DNA of 64,000 nt, taken from contig MU385773.1 in NCBI GenBank assembly GCA_022497155.1, positions 124,001 through 188,000 of the forward strand. Reading direction: 5' to 3'. Positions 49,187 to 59,628 of this stretch are shown piece by piece. The position numbers were made by a program, and so were the translations under genes. The stretch is from Whalleya microplaca. Lineage: Eukaryota > Ascomycota > Sordariomycetes > Xylariales > Xylariaceae. The notes beneath the pieces are model-generated. The model was not told the origin of the DNA. It saw only the letters and a list, made by a program, of their open reading frames with translations, and did no database searches. Each line of letters begins with the position of its first letter. Position 1 is the first letter of the stretch.

Positions 49187-51009
49187 TTAGGATTGGATAG
49201 TACCATCGGTACCAGGCCTTGGTGCACCTGTTGCTAGTTTACCCATGAAACCACCGCTGACCAAGTTCATCGCAGTCGAAAAGGGGTCTGCGCCAGTCTT
49301 CTCCGCCTTCTGCAAGCCAGCGGCGGTGAAAGCTTGTTCGAAGTCGCGTCTAATATCTTCGAAATCCTCAATGCCTAAACTGACGCGGAGGAGATCGGCT
49401 GTACATCATGGGTTATCAAATCAGCAAAATGTTCTCAAATCATGGATGGAGAGAAAACCGTGAGGGATTCACATACGCGTAACGCCGCCCTTGATCTTCT
49501 CTTCGTCGGGCATCTGTTGATGTGTCGTAACCCACGGGTGGATGATCAGTGTCTTACAGTCGCCGACATTGGCCAAGTGGCTGGCCATCTTCAGGTTATC
49601 TACTACGGCGCGGACTTGCTCAACTTTTCCAGCCTACAATAAAATTAGCAAGGAACTCCTTTAAGTCCATATAGGAGTTGTGTTTTAGTACATACCACAC
49701 CAAAAGTCAGGACACCCCCAGCACCCTTGGGCAAAATTTCCTTTGAAAGTTCATAGTCGGGGTGTGACTTCAAGCCCGGGTACAGAACCCAACTGATGCA
49801 AGGATGAGCCTCAAGCCACTCTGCCAGCTTTTGCGTGTTTTCGATGGTCCTTTGACCACGTAGCGGTAGTGTCTCGAGGCCTTGAAGGAATAGCCAGGCG
49901 TTGAAGGGACTCATGCAAGGACCGAGATCGCGCATGCTGTCCATTCGCAACTTCGCCGCCAGCGCCTTCTTTCCGTACGTCTCCCAGAAACGCATCCCGT
50001 GGTAGCCTTCAGCTGGCTCCGTGAAACCGGGAAACTTGCCGGAGGCGCTCCAGTCGAAATGCCCTCCATCAATTACGATGCCACCCATGCTGGTTCCATG
50101 ACCACCTATCCATTTGGTACAGGAGTGTGTTACAATGTCGGCTTTAGAATCAAGTCAGCCTATAGGCTCTACAGCTTATAGTTGTCGAGCTTGTTTAGTT
50201 ACCTCCGAGTTTGATGGGCTGACATAAATATCCGCCCATACCAAAAGTGTTGTCAATAATCAGGGGAATGCCATGTTTGTGAGCTACATCAGCGATCTTT
50301 CTGATATCTGGAACACTGTGCTTCGGGTTGCTGATCGTTTCGATGTAGATGGCTCTCGTGTTCTCGTCCACAGCCTCGTCAAATTTTGCTGGGTCGTTAC
50401 CGACCACCCATTTGACACTGATCTTGAACTTGTTCAGATATACTCGAAACTGATTGAAGCTACCTCCATATACTGCCACAACCCAGAATTCTCAGTATGG
50501 AAAGTGACAATAAAACATCCAAGAGTATATCTACTTACACCAACTAGTACTAATGAAATTTTGTCCCGGCTCGCAACAGTTGGTGAGGGCCATGAACTAC
50601 ATGGCATCTATCAGCATATGGATAACAGTTTTCTGTTTCTATGATCGTGTGTTCACCTGTGCGGAATGGCCCGATGCAGTAGCTACTGCTCCAACGCCAC
50701 CCTCTAACATGGACATTCTGGTCTCGAAGACAGTGTTCGTGGGATTGCCCATTCGGGTGTAGACGTATCCATCCCTGGACCAAGCGAACTTGCTAGCCCC
50801 ATCTGCTGCATCGGAGAAATTATATGCCGCGGTCTGGTAAAGGGGTACCGCTCTTGCGCCGTTGATCGGATCGGGCTCTTGTCCGCCATGGACGGCAATG
50901 GTGTTGAAACTGGGCTCCCTGTTGTACAATCCTTGTCAGAATGATGAATCTTGAAGGTGTTATAGGAGCATTACCAGTCTAAGTTACTGATTGATCCTGG
51001 CGGAGGCAT
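49187..51009 (-). CDS. MET17: O-acetylhomoserine (thiol)-lyase, gamma-class PLP enzyme
   Basis: Family members replace the acetate of O-acetyl-L-homoserine by sulfide, thiols or, in specialised forms such as Fub7 and LolC, by carbon or nitrogen nucleophiles. Seven exons (51009-50988, 50931-50657, 50596-50539, 50472-50203, 50141-49696, 49633-49477, 49398-49187) sum to 479 residues in phase. Marks: [72 protein letters not shown], the pyridoxal-phosphate Lys in [12 protein letters not shown], and LRVSLGIED. The 22-nt first exon is the weakest part; it assumes a GTAACT donor. The next three genes rightward are a nitrilase, a homoserine acetyltransferase and an aspartate kinase, which suggests a specialised rather than a housekeeping role. 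The symbol is the family name; orthology to the housekeeping gene is not claimed. A CACGTG lies 580 bp upstream. Confidence 0.92.
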
Positions 51010-51590
51010 GGTGAGTTTAGGTTTGTTCGGGTTTGTTTTGTGAACAGAAAGTAGCTGATGAGTATTTTCAGATGTCTTCGTTACGTGAAGGACAAAATCA
51101 GTCTGCGATTGCTATGAACTATATGATTTATAGTTACGTTCGACTTTAAATGCTCAATGGATTCGGGCAAAGCGACTGGACTCGAGTCAGGAGAAGCAAA
51201 CATCGACACGACCCCTCCTCACCTTGGTCGTCACCACCCTGACAGGACCAGATAAGATAATAGATCCCTCACTTCCCCCGTATGCGACCAGTATGCGGCA
51301 TTGGTCACGGTCTGACTGCGATGTAACACAAGCAAACCCCGAGAGCTCCGCATTCGTCGGATGAGAGACCCACCCAGCGCCTCGTTGGTCATGTAGGTAT
51401 CGCTTCCTATGCATATCGAGTGTGCATCATGCGAGGCACAGCCGTTTTCCCCGCACATAGTCAGACGTCGTCAGCTTCTTGATAACGGCGGCTGTTATAT
51501 CTCTGAGAGGATATCTCCACCCTGACCCGAGAATCCGGCGCGTTTGTCTCAGGGGGACGGGTAGCGGCCTTAAGCTACCTAGATGCATCT

Positions 51591-51596
51591 CACGTG
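51591..51596. promoter_or_regulatory. CACGTG E-box
   Basis: CACGTG, the Cbf1-type site used with Met4 at sulfur genes in yeast, lies 582 bp upstream of the lyase start. In filamentous fungi sulfur control uses Cys3/MetR with another site, so the link is tentative. Confidence 0.25.
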
Positions 51597-51833
51597 CCTA
51601 GGTTACTTAAGCGAAGGGGATCGCAAGCTTCAAGGTGAACAGCTGGCTTTTATGTAATCGTTACTAGCATGCTTTCAGTCTGTTCGCCCACACAAGTCGA
51701 CTATCTCATAACTACTTAAGTGCCCCTGGCTTATCGGAATGCTTGGCTGAAGGTTACAATATCTACTCTACTACGGATTCAGACTAAAGTTACCCCTTGT
51801 TATAGTATCATCTTCCATTCGCCATACCAGATC

Positions 51834-51858
51834 TTGTTGTTGTTGTTGTTGTTGTTGT
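51834..51858. repeat. TTG trinucleotide microsatellite
   Basis: About eight TTG copies in non-coding sequence. Confidence 0.9.
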
Positions 51859-52181
51859 ATTGTTTAACGTCTGAGCTGAAGTGGTGTGCACCTCCTTCGG
51901 CAACCTCCCTAGGGGTATGGGACGTGGCAAGCTAACTACACTATAACTACATACAGTTGTTTGAGGCCATATCGTGTCTCTAGGACTCAGCATTCCCTAA
52001 ACAGTGGCCGCTACCCCATACCAGATCTTGAAAGTTTAAAACAGATACTAGTGAAATGAAGTCTCTGCTAGGTTCCTCATCTAGCACGTAACTACTGCTA
52101 GAGGAAAGAAATACTATTGATACCGTAGTACGAAGTGATAGGTACGAGTTTGATATCAGGAGACTTGTTTATGCTCACTAC

Positions 52182-53581
52182 TCATTGGGTGAAGTTGACG
52201 TTTGTCCCCGGTTTGGTGTTGACCGTTAGTGTACTGCCGTTCAAGGGATATCAGCTATACTGTCCAATTCTTCCCTATTGGAACATAGAGTAGACTGGCG
52301 GAAGTACTCACAACACATCTGGACGGGCATAACTGCCAACAGCATCGAAGTCAAGCTATATTAACCTGTCAGTTCCTTCCAAAAAGGTGTAAGTAGATTG
52401 AGACTGGAGACTCACTCTGGATTCTGTGATCTCTGGCATCTTCAGGTCGGCGTAGATGATCTCCTCTCTATCCCATAATGGCTCTGTCAAGGGAACCCCT
52501 AATGGTCCCACAACAAAGGAGCCTCCATGATTTACCACGTCGTTAGGCTCCCACTTTGAGCCGTCTGGTTTCCTGTCGTGAGATTCAGGGGCAAAAGGCG
52601 GATAATCTAGCGGAAAATCTGACACCTTGCACATCGAGTTGACAGAAATAACGAAGCACCGGCCTTCCTTAGCGATATGCTGCATCGATGCGCTCCACGA
52701 TGGCAGATCATCCGCATTTGGAGCCAGATATATCCTGGTTTTCTATGTGTCAGTTTTTGATTCGGGCCGTAATTTGTATAAGCGGATTGACTTACTCGAC
52801 TCCTTGTTGGTAGAGAGCTAGTCGAGCTGCTGGCATGTAGTTCTCCCAACTTTCACATGTTAGCGTTTCAGAGTTCATGTTATCATTATAACGTACATAC
52901 CATATCAATGTGCCAATTTTGCCAATATCAGTTTGGACAACGCCAAGACCATCCCCTGAGCCTCTTCCCCAAATAAGACGCTCCGCAGCCGTCGGAATCA
53001 ACTACTCCACATTTAGTCTCTACAAGGCAAGGGACCCATTGTAGAACTTGACCACCCACTTTGCGATGCTTCAACAACACCGATCCGTCTCGTCCAACTA
53101 ACAAGGCGGTGCAATACAATGTCCCCCCGTCTTTCTCGATAATGCCGACCTGTATGTATACACGGTGCGACTTAGCTGCTTTCGAAATGACATCAACCGC
53201 CGGCGAGGGCACCGCAACGGCTGACTCGTAGTATTTTGCATACCACTCTCTGCCTGTCCGAGGTCAATTCTTGAGCCTCCACCCGACTGTTTAATAGCTC
53301 CTCACCGCGGGACTCACGAGCTCCAACCGTGGAATCAAAAGCATATCGCCACGGGTATGCTGAGAGAAACGCCTCCCTATATGATAGCTCACTTAGACAC
53401 TATTCATTTTATTGGCCAGTAAAGAGTCCAAATCCACAACTTACGGGAATACAATGAGCTCAGCTCCTGCAGTTGCAGCTTCCGCGGCAATCTTCGTCAA
53501 TTTCTCTAAACTCCTTTCCAGGTCGAAGGACACAGGTGCAGCCTGCACAGCGGCGACCTTGACGGTGCGAGGGTGGGCCAT
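52182..53581 (-). CDS. Nitrilase-family C-N hydrolase
   Basis: Eight exons (53581-53445, 53376-53306, 53253-53060, 53001-52901, 52849-52796, 52734-52416, 52355-52312, 52233-52182) give 323 residues, the usual nitrilase length, in phase throughout. The Glu-Lys-Cys triad is complete: Glu in [13 protein letters not shown], Lys in [18 protein letters not shown] and Cys in IGTLICWENYMP. The catalytic Cys codon is split by an intron (TG|T at 52901/52849). After it come [22 protein letters not shown] and SYARPDV, all typical of true nitrilases rather than amidases. The enzyme should turn a nitrile into carboxylate and ammonia; aliphatic or aryl specificity cannot be read. It is transcribed divergently from the homoserine acetyltransferase across a 710-bp shared promoter and sits next to the O-acetylhomoserine lyase, so its substrate may derive from that pathway. 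Confidence 0.92.
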
Positions 53582-54291
53582 AGTGTCGGCGCCAGAGAAG
53601 CTTGAGATGTTGGGCCTGAGTGACAACCAAGGGCCTTGATACCATGGGTTTAAGAGATAAGTAGTAGGACAGAGCAGCGCTGTGCGGTTGTTATGCTTGC
53701 TCCTATTTGTCTGGGGAAATTTCGCCCCCTACAAGCGCCCTGTGGAAGACATCCAGACGGAGGGCCTTGTGGACATCGTTCGATGCTGCCAACGCACCCA
53801 CAAGCACAAGACACGATGATAGGTCACTGTCAGCCAAGACGATCTCGAGTGGAGATGCTCACCTTCATCCTCACTGCATGGGATAAGCTGGGGGTTTGTG
53901 GGGCCCCAAGCGTGCGTGCTGGCACAACATAATACTACTACACTGCGGCGCGACGCAGATCCCGAAGTAAGCAAATCCCGGGTGTTAAGCTGACTGCCCG
54001 AACACCGCTGATAAGGGGACACCCTTAGCTTCGATACCTCGGTCCAGGATTTGTCAGACGGTATCCGTCGTGCTCCATAACGGTGTGTGGGTGGCGTAGT
54101 ATATGCAGTTTGCTTGCCGACATGTCGGGACGAAGATAGTCCCGAGCTCGGGTGGAGCCATATACAGCTATGACCTTACCTAGCTGTGTAAGTAGCTCTC
54201 CCAGAGCAGGTTTGCTACTCGAACCGACTAGTTAACCTATCTTCGTAGTCTCTCGCTCCTTGTTGAACCAGGAACAGATTCGCAAATCACA
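53582..54291. promoter_or_regulatory. Shared divergent promoter, nitrilase / homoserine acetyltransferase
   Basis: These 710 bp separate the two start codons. The region contains two perfect GC-rich palindromes: GACGGTATCCGTC (54057-54069, a CGG-N3-CCG inverted repeat) and CCCGAGCTCGGG (54141-54152). Zn2Cys6 regulators typically bind CGG half-sites in such arrangements. Co-regulation of both genes is inferred. Confidence 0.5.
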
Positions 54292-55927
54292 ATGGCAACT
54301 CGTAAGTGAGCCTTGCAAGTCCTCTCAGGAGATATTCTCACAGGACGCAGTTCTTGACTACAACCCCAACCCACAGAATGTCTACGCAGATTTGATTCAG
54401 GGGCAGAAATTTGCACTCATACCAAGACTATGTCTCGACTCTGGAGAAGTTCTCGAGTCATGTCCGGTCGCCTACAAGACCTGGGGTCAGCTCAACGAAA
54501 GTTGTGACAACGTCTTGGTATTGTGCCATGCCCTGACCGGTAGTAGCGATGTCAGTGACTGGTGGAGTTCGTTAGTTGGTTATGGAAAAGCATTTGAGTA
54601 CGTCTTTTGAGTCTCTGGTTCCAATCTTAGTCTGCTCGAAGAACCAATTCCACCAACTAGAATCAGGGGTCCTGGGGCAGAGCCATAATACCTGGAATTC
54701 ATCAAAGAGAATTCACTAACTCTAGATTGCTTGTAGTCCGGCACATTTCTTCATCTTCTGCGGCAATGTCCTTGGCTCACCGTACGGGAGCGCGTCGCCC
54801 CTAACCATAGATCCGCGAACAGGAATGCGGTACGCCAGCGACTTCCCACAGACGACGGTCCGTGACGACGTAAGGTACGCGAGCTACCCCTTTATATCTC
54901 CCATATGTATAGAATAATGTCTATCAGACGCTAACCCCCTTTTCTTCCATCCAGGGCACACAAGCATGTCCTCGACGCCCTCGGCGTTCGCTCCGTAGCC
55001 TCCGTGATTGGTGGATCTATGGGTGGCATGACGACGCTCGAGTGGCCGCTCTGCACGGCGCCCGGCTACGTCCAGTCCATCATCCCCATCGCAACGGCTG
55101 CCGACCATAGCGCCTGGGGCATCTCGTGGGCTGAGACCCAGCGCCAGTGCATTTACTCGGACCCCCGGTTCGCCGATGGCGACTACGACCCCGTGCCCGC
55201 GGGACAGCCGGCCGCGGGCCTCGCCGCCGCCCGTATGGTCGCCATGCTAACGTATCGCTCGTGCGTCAGCTTCGACGCGCGGTTCGGCCGCAAGCCACCG
55301 CCGTCATCTTCGCCGTCGGCAGGGCGGGCGAAGCCGAGATCTGTGCCCGAGCCGCCGCTTGATCTCCCGCGCACGGACGTGCCGCCTGCCGCGCCGGCGG
55401 CCCCAAAGACTGCAGAGAGGGAGAGGAAAAAGAGTTGGGGTGCCGGGGCGCCGCGCGAGCCCTCGTTCTCCGCACAGGGGTACCTGCATTATCAGGGGCA
55501 AAAGTTCGTGCAGCGGTTCGACGCCAACTGCTACTTACACATCACGAATAAGATGGACGCGCACGACGTGACGCTGGGGCGGAGGGAGCCGCAATCAGCA
55601 GACCACGACGCCGCCGCATTACGGGAGGTGTTATCGAGAGTGCCGTCGGGGGCCCTGGTGGTCAGCGTAGAGACGGACGCGCTGTTCCTCCCCGAACAGC
55701 AAGAGCGCCTCGCGGCCTGTCTGCCTGACGCTACGCTGGCGACGCTGAGGTCATCGGATGGGCACGATGGGTTCCTGCTGGAGTTTGAACAGCTACAGGC
55801 GTTGATCTTGGGGAAGCTAAAGAGGGATTTTCCACATTTCTACGAAGCTACTACGGGGACTGACTGGACCGAGGAACCTACGGGGCTTCGGAAAGGTAGT
55901 CTGACGGGAGAGGTTGAAGCATGGTGA
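54292..55927 (+). CDS. MET2: Homoserine O-acetyltransferase
   Basis: It transfers acetyl from acetyl-CoA to homoserine, making the O-acetylhomoserine used by the lyase two genes away. Four exons (54292-54301, 54351-54597, 54737-54874, 54955-55927) encode 455 residues. Exon 1 is only 10 nt (Met-Ala-Thr plus one base); the acceptor at 54350 was chosen because it alone fits the phase. The alpha/beta-hydrolase core has LCHALTGSSDVSDWW, FIFCGNVLGSPYGSASP, the nucleophile Ser in IGGSMGGMTTLEW, and the Asp and His in VETDALF and SSDGHDGF. A Pro/Ser/Ala-rich insert of about 60 residues lies between FDARFGRK and QGYLHYQGQKF, as in many fungal homologues, and exon 4 is very GC-rich. Fub5 of the fusaric acid cluster belongs to the same family; whether this copy is the housekeeping one cannot be decided here. 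Confidence 0.93.
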
Positions 55928-56401
55928 AGCAGAGATGGATTTATGACACTATAGTTTATTGTAATATTAAAGCGTTGATTTAAATTAGCTAAATTTCACT
56001 ATTATTCCTTCAAAACCAAGATCTCGACCAGCCAATCTAGAAATGGCACAAGTGTCAGCACGCAATCTCTTCGTGAGATGTGTATATTCATGATCGAATG
56101 AGCAAAGCGGCTCATATTACAACTACCTAGCTTGTAGATTTCATCAGCCGCATGACCTCTGCTTATGGTGGTGATATGGGAGTCAGAACTAGTAAACAAG
56201 TTGACTCCGAGAAAATTATCGCCCCTGATAATTACCGGATGAACGCCACTATCATACGAAGAGGAAAATCAGCAGATAGCACTTGATATCGGCATGCTGG
56301 TGAAGCCGACGTTGATGCGAGGATAGTGGAATCATGATCATTCCCCGATGAGGTCCACAACCTAACGATTGCCGTCCGGACATCTCCAGTTAATGGCGCG
56401 A

Positions 56402-56437
56402 CGACGTTATCGACGTTATCGACGTTATCGACGTTAT
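56402..56437. repeat. CGACGTTAT tandem repeat, four perfect copies
   Basis: Four identical 9-bp units, 36 bp in total. Each unit contains ACGT and AACGTT-like cores. Non-coding. Confidence 0.93.
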
Positions 56438-56889
56438 TCCCCTAGACCCGGCCAGGCGAGCACGTCTTACTTGGTAGTAAGGGGATTGAATGGATGTTTT
56501 GGTTTTCCCCACTGCTCTAGGCTATTTTGGCGTTGTGGTTTCCTATCTTTCGGTTATGTGAGAGGCTCTAAAGCCTTCTAGCGCTGTGCCCAACAAGGGA
56601 TCTTATCGTTCCTCAAGACACCACGTATGACCGAACCGAAGTAAATAGGGGAGGGGATTCACCGAGGAGACAGGAGTTACGGCTACGTAATCTTAAAAGG
56701 ATTCCACATCAAACACCGCGTTAATTTTGACCCGGAAATGGGGAAAGATCTCGTCGCACAACCCAGAGGGTGTGGACAGCCCTACGTATCGCAAACGCCG
56801 GGCGGGATCTGTAACCCCATCCCGTCCCACTCACGGATTCTAGTTTTAGGCGCGACCTTTTTCAGCTAGCTTCTCCAGATTCCTAATGC

Positions 56890-56902
56890 GGGGACCGTCC
56901 CC
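56890..56902. promoter_or_regulatory. GGGGAC-C-GTCCCC palindrome
   Basis: A perfect 6-bp inverted repeat with a 1-bp spacer, 340 bp upstream of the aspartate kinase start. It is a candidate regulator site; no known factor is assigned. Confidence 0.35.
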
Positions 56903-57241
56903 TCTCTTCTGTCTACTGTGTAGGTCGACCGAGATGCAATGTCGCAGTCGGACGGCCCCGGGTTGCATTTTGTTTCCTGCTGTGTGCTGCATCCCAAGGC
57001 CCAACCGGGTGACGCAACCCCGTGGGCTTATTTGGCGACTCCCCCCCTAGAAAAGCGTGCGGCTGCTTTCGGTCGTTGGGTTCTTGGCAAACCCCTTGCT
57101 TTCACCCGAAGGGGCAGTCGAATAGGGCGTATATAAAAATGCCAACGTAGGTATATTAGCTTGGCAGTCAATAAATCCTCTCCATAGGTATTCCTATCTC
57201 GACTACCTTCATTCATCGAATCGCGCGAAATATTCACTATC

Positions 57242-59269
57242 ATGGTAACGACAACAGTCCCGAGCAAGCCGTGGCTAGTACAGAAGTATGGGGGCACCAG
57301 CCTGGGCAAGATGTTACACACAATCTGCAGTGCTATTATCCCTCAGTACAGCGAGGAGCACAATCTCATCGTCGTATGTTCTGCGTTCTCCGGCACCCTG
57401 AAAGCAAGTGGCACGACGAGCCTGCTGCTGGAATGCATCGCATATGCCGAGCTCGGTGTGGAGGCGCAAAAGCAATTGATCGATTTGGTGGACGTGATCA
57501 AGGGGAATCACTTGCATGTGCTGGACTCCCTTGCAAGCTTACCCGCGCGGGGGTTCCCACAGATCTTCGATGAGACGAGATCGAGCATAGAAAAGGAGTG
57601 CGAGAGCCTGAAGAGGTTTCTGCTGGCTGCCCAGGTAGGTAAGGCTCGGTGATGTCATATCGGCTGATAAAGCTGACGTTAGTCAGATCGTGGGTGAATT
57701 ATCACCGCGTTCTAAGGACCGGGTTATTTCTCTAGGCGAGAAGCTCGCGTGTATGATTGTCGCGGCATATCTGACAAGCGTGGTGCGTTTATCTCGAGGC
57801 ATTGAGGCTCTGGGAGCCAATGGAGAAAAATCGTACTGATGTCAACTTAGGGTATTCCTGCGAAAGCGATCTTTCTCGACAATGTGATAGCTTCGGCTTT
57901 CGGAAACTCTATCCACGACCAAGTCGCTGCGCTCGAGAGGCTGGGTTCGCAGTTCTACCACGTTGTGGCTGATCAAATAGCCACGCGTGTTCGAGACTGC
58001 AGGGGTGCCATCCCTATTGTGACGGGTAAGAAGGAACTCTACGTTGCGGTTTTCAAGAATCGGGCTGACCTTGCTAGGGTTCTTTGGTATCATGCCAAAC
58101 TCGCTGCTCGAGACCGTGGGAAGGGGTTATTCGGACCTCTGTGCGGCCATGTGTGCAGTGGCAGTCGGTGCGATAGAATTACAAATATGGAAAGAAGTGG
58201 ATGGTATATTCACCGCAGACCCGAGAAAGGTTCCGTCAGCACGGTTACTGTCAACTGTTACTCCCGAAGAAGCAGCGGAGCTCACATATTATGGAAGCGA
58301 AGTGAGTCGATCTGATCAGCGTAAAGGCCGACCTGCTGACCCTGCGGAAGGTTATTCATCCATTGACAATGGATCAAATCCAAGACGCCGGCATACCTTT
58401 GCGTCTGAAAAACGTCTTCAAGCCGCTCGGAAGTGGCACGATAATCTACCCCTCGGCGGGATCTTCAACCCCCTGCAGCCCAGCGAGCGACTCCTCCGAA
58501 GACTCATTTAACTCTTCTCCGATAACTCCATCATCGAGTTTTATGCTCAAGAATGGTTACCACGGTGCTCAACAGGAGCGTAGAAAACCTACAGCGGTCA
58601 CCGTTAAAGACGACATCTTTCTCATCAATGTTATTTGTAACCGAAATACCAAATCTCAAGGCTTCCTATCGCAAGTATTCGACCGCCTCGAGCGAAATAA
58701 GATCCCCGCCGACTTGGTAGCGACGAGCGAACGTCATGTTAGCCTTGCTGTACAGTCACCAGGCGACTCAAGCGCGATGCTGAGACTCAAAGAGGAACTC
58801 GAACGGTTCGGCCAGGTTTCGATATTTCCAAATATGTCCATCGTGACGGTCGTCGGCCATAAGATGTGCAATATGGTTGGGGTATCTAGTGAGTATCTAC
58901 CATATTTGAAGTGAGCGTTACCGGGTGTCCGTTGAGTCCCTAACAGCTTGCAGACGAGATACTGTCCGCTTTAGCCAAGGCGCAGATTGACATATATCTG
59001 ACTAGTCAAGGCGCAAGCCAGATAAACATTTCGTGAGTCAGCTCCTTGGTTCATTGGCATCTGATACACTGCTAACGTTCAGTGAAAGGCTGGTTGTGAG
59101 TGCAGATGATGATCTCGCAGCAATGAATGCTATACATAGAGAAGTCCTGAAGATACCGACGCATAGAGAACAAGAGAATCGATTTATTCCTGGTAGGTCT
59201 CCCGTCTTTCGGGAGAGCTGCTCAACATAAGCTGATACACATACCTATGCAGGACCATGGCTTTACTGA
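57242..59269 (+). CDS. HOM3: Aspartate kinase
   Basis: It phosphorylates L-aspartate, the entry step to homoserine, methionine and threonine. Eight exons (57242-57634, 57687-57782, 57851-58025, 58078-58301, 58351-58888, 58954-59032, 59083-59192, 59253-59269) encode 543 residues in phase. Marks: KYGGTSLGK, LGEKLACMIVAAYL, GFFGIMPNS, GRGYSDLCAA, WKEVDGIFTADPRKV, TYYGSEVIHPLTM. Two ACT-type regulatory segments follow, the first after a Ser-rich linker and starting VKDDIFLINVICN, the second containing GVSNEILSALAKA; here pathway end products would bind. The catalytic N-lobe reads CSAFSG where most family members have CSARS, and other N-lobe positions are diverged, which suits a specialised copy. 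Fub3 of the fusaric acid cluster is the precedent. The symbol is the family name only. Confidence 0.93.
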
Positions 59270-59628
59270 AGTATTGGTGTGCACACTAGAACAGAGATGG
59301 GCGTTTTACGAGACACATGTTCTGCATATATACCCAAATCTTTGACATTGTACATAGAATATAAACACAGATACACTTGTAGAAAAGGGATGACATTGAT
59401 GTAATGTGTAATGATGGCGGACAGGGGTTTAAGAATTGGAGAGCCTCGGTTGCTCCCAGGACCCACTAAATATTATCTTATACAATACCTCGATTAGTGA
59501 CCTACGCCGGTATTATTTCATCATTGCTTGATACTCTTAAGTCAATCCTCTTGAAATGCCCAAGATGTAACTAATGTCTGCGCTTTGTTAACCGTTGAAA
59601 CCTAACGTTAAACCTCAACCTGTACAGA
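59270..59628. other. Intergenic stretch
   Basis: This 360-bp space lies between the kinase and the dehydrogenase, which point the same way. Nothing was recognised. Confidence 0.5.

Larger units (their letters stand above)
51010..52181. other. Promoter region of the O-acetylhomoserine lyase
   Basis: This 1.17-kb space lies between two minus-strand genes. It contains CACGTG at 51591-51596 and a TTG microsatellite at 51834-51858. No gene was seen. Confidence 0.5.
55928..57241. other. Intergenic stretch before the aspartate kinase
   Basis: This 1.3-kb space holds the 9-bp tandem repeat at 56402-56437 and the palindrome at 56890-56902. The last part is the kinase promoter. No gene was found. Confidence 0.5.
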
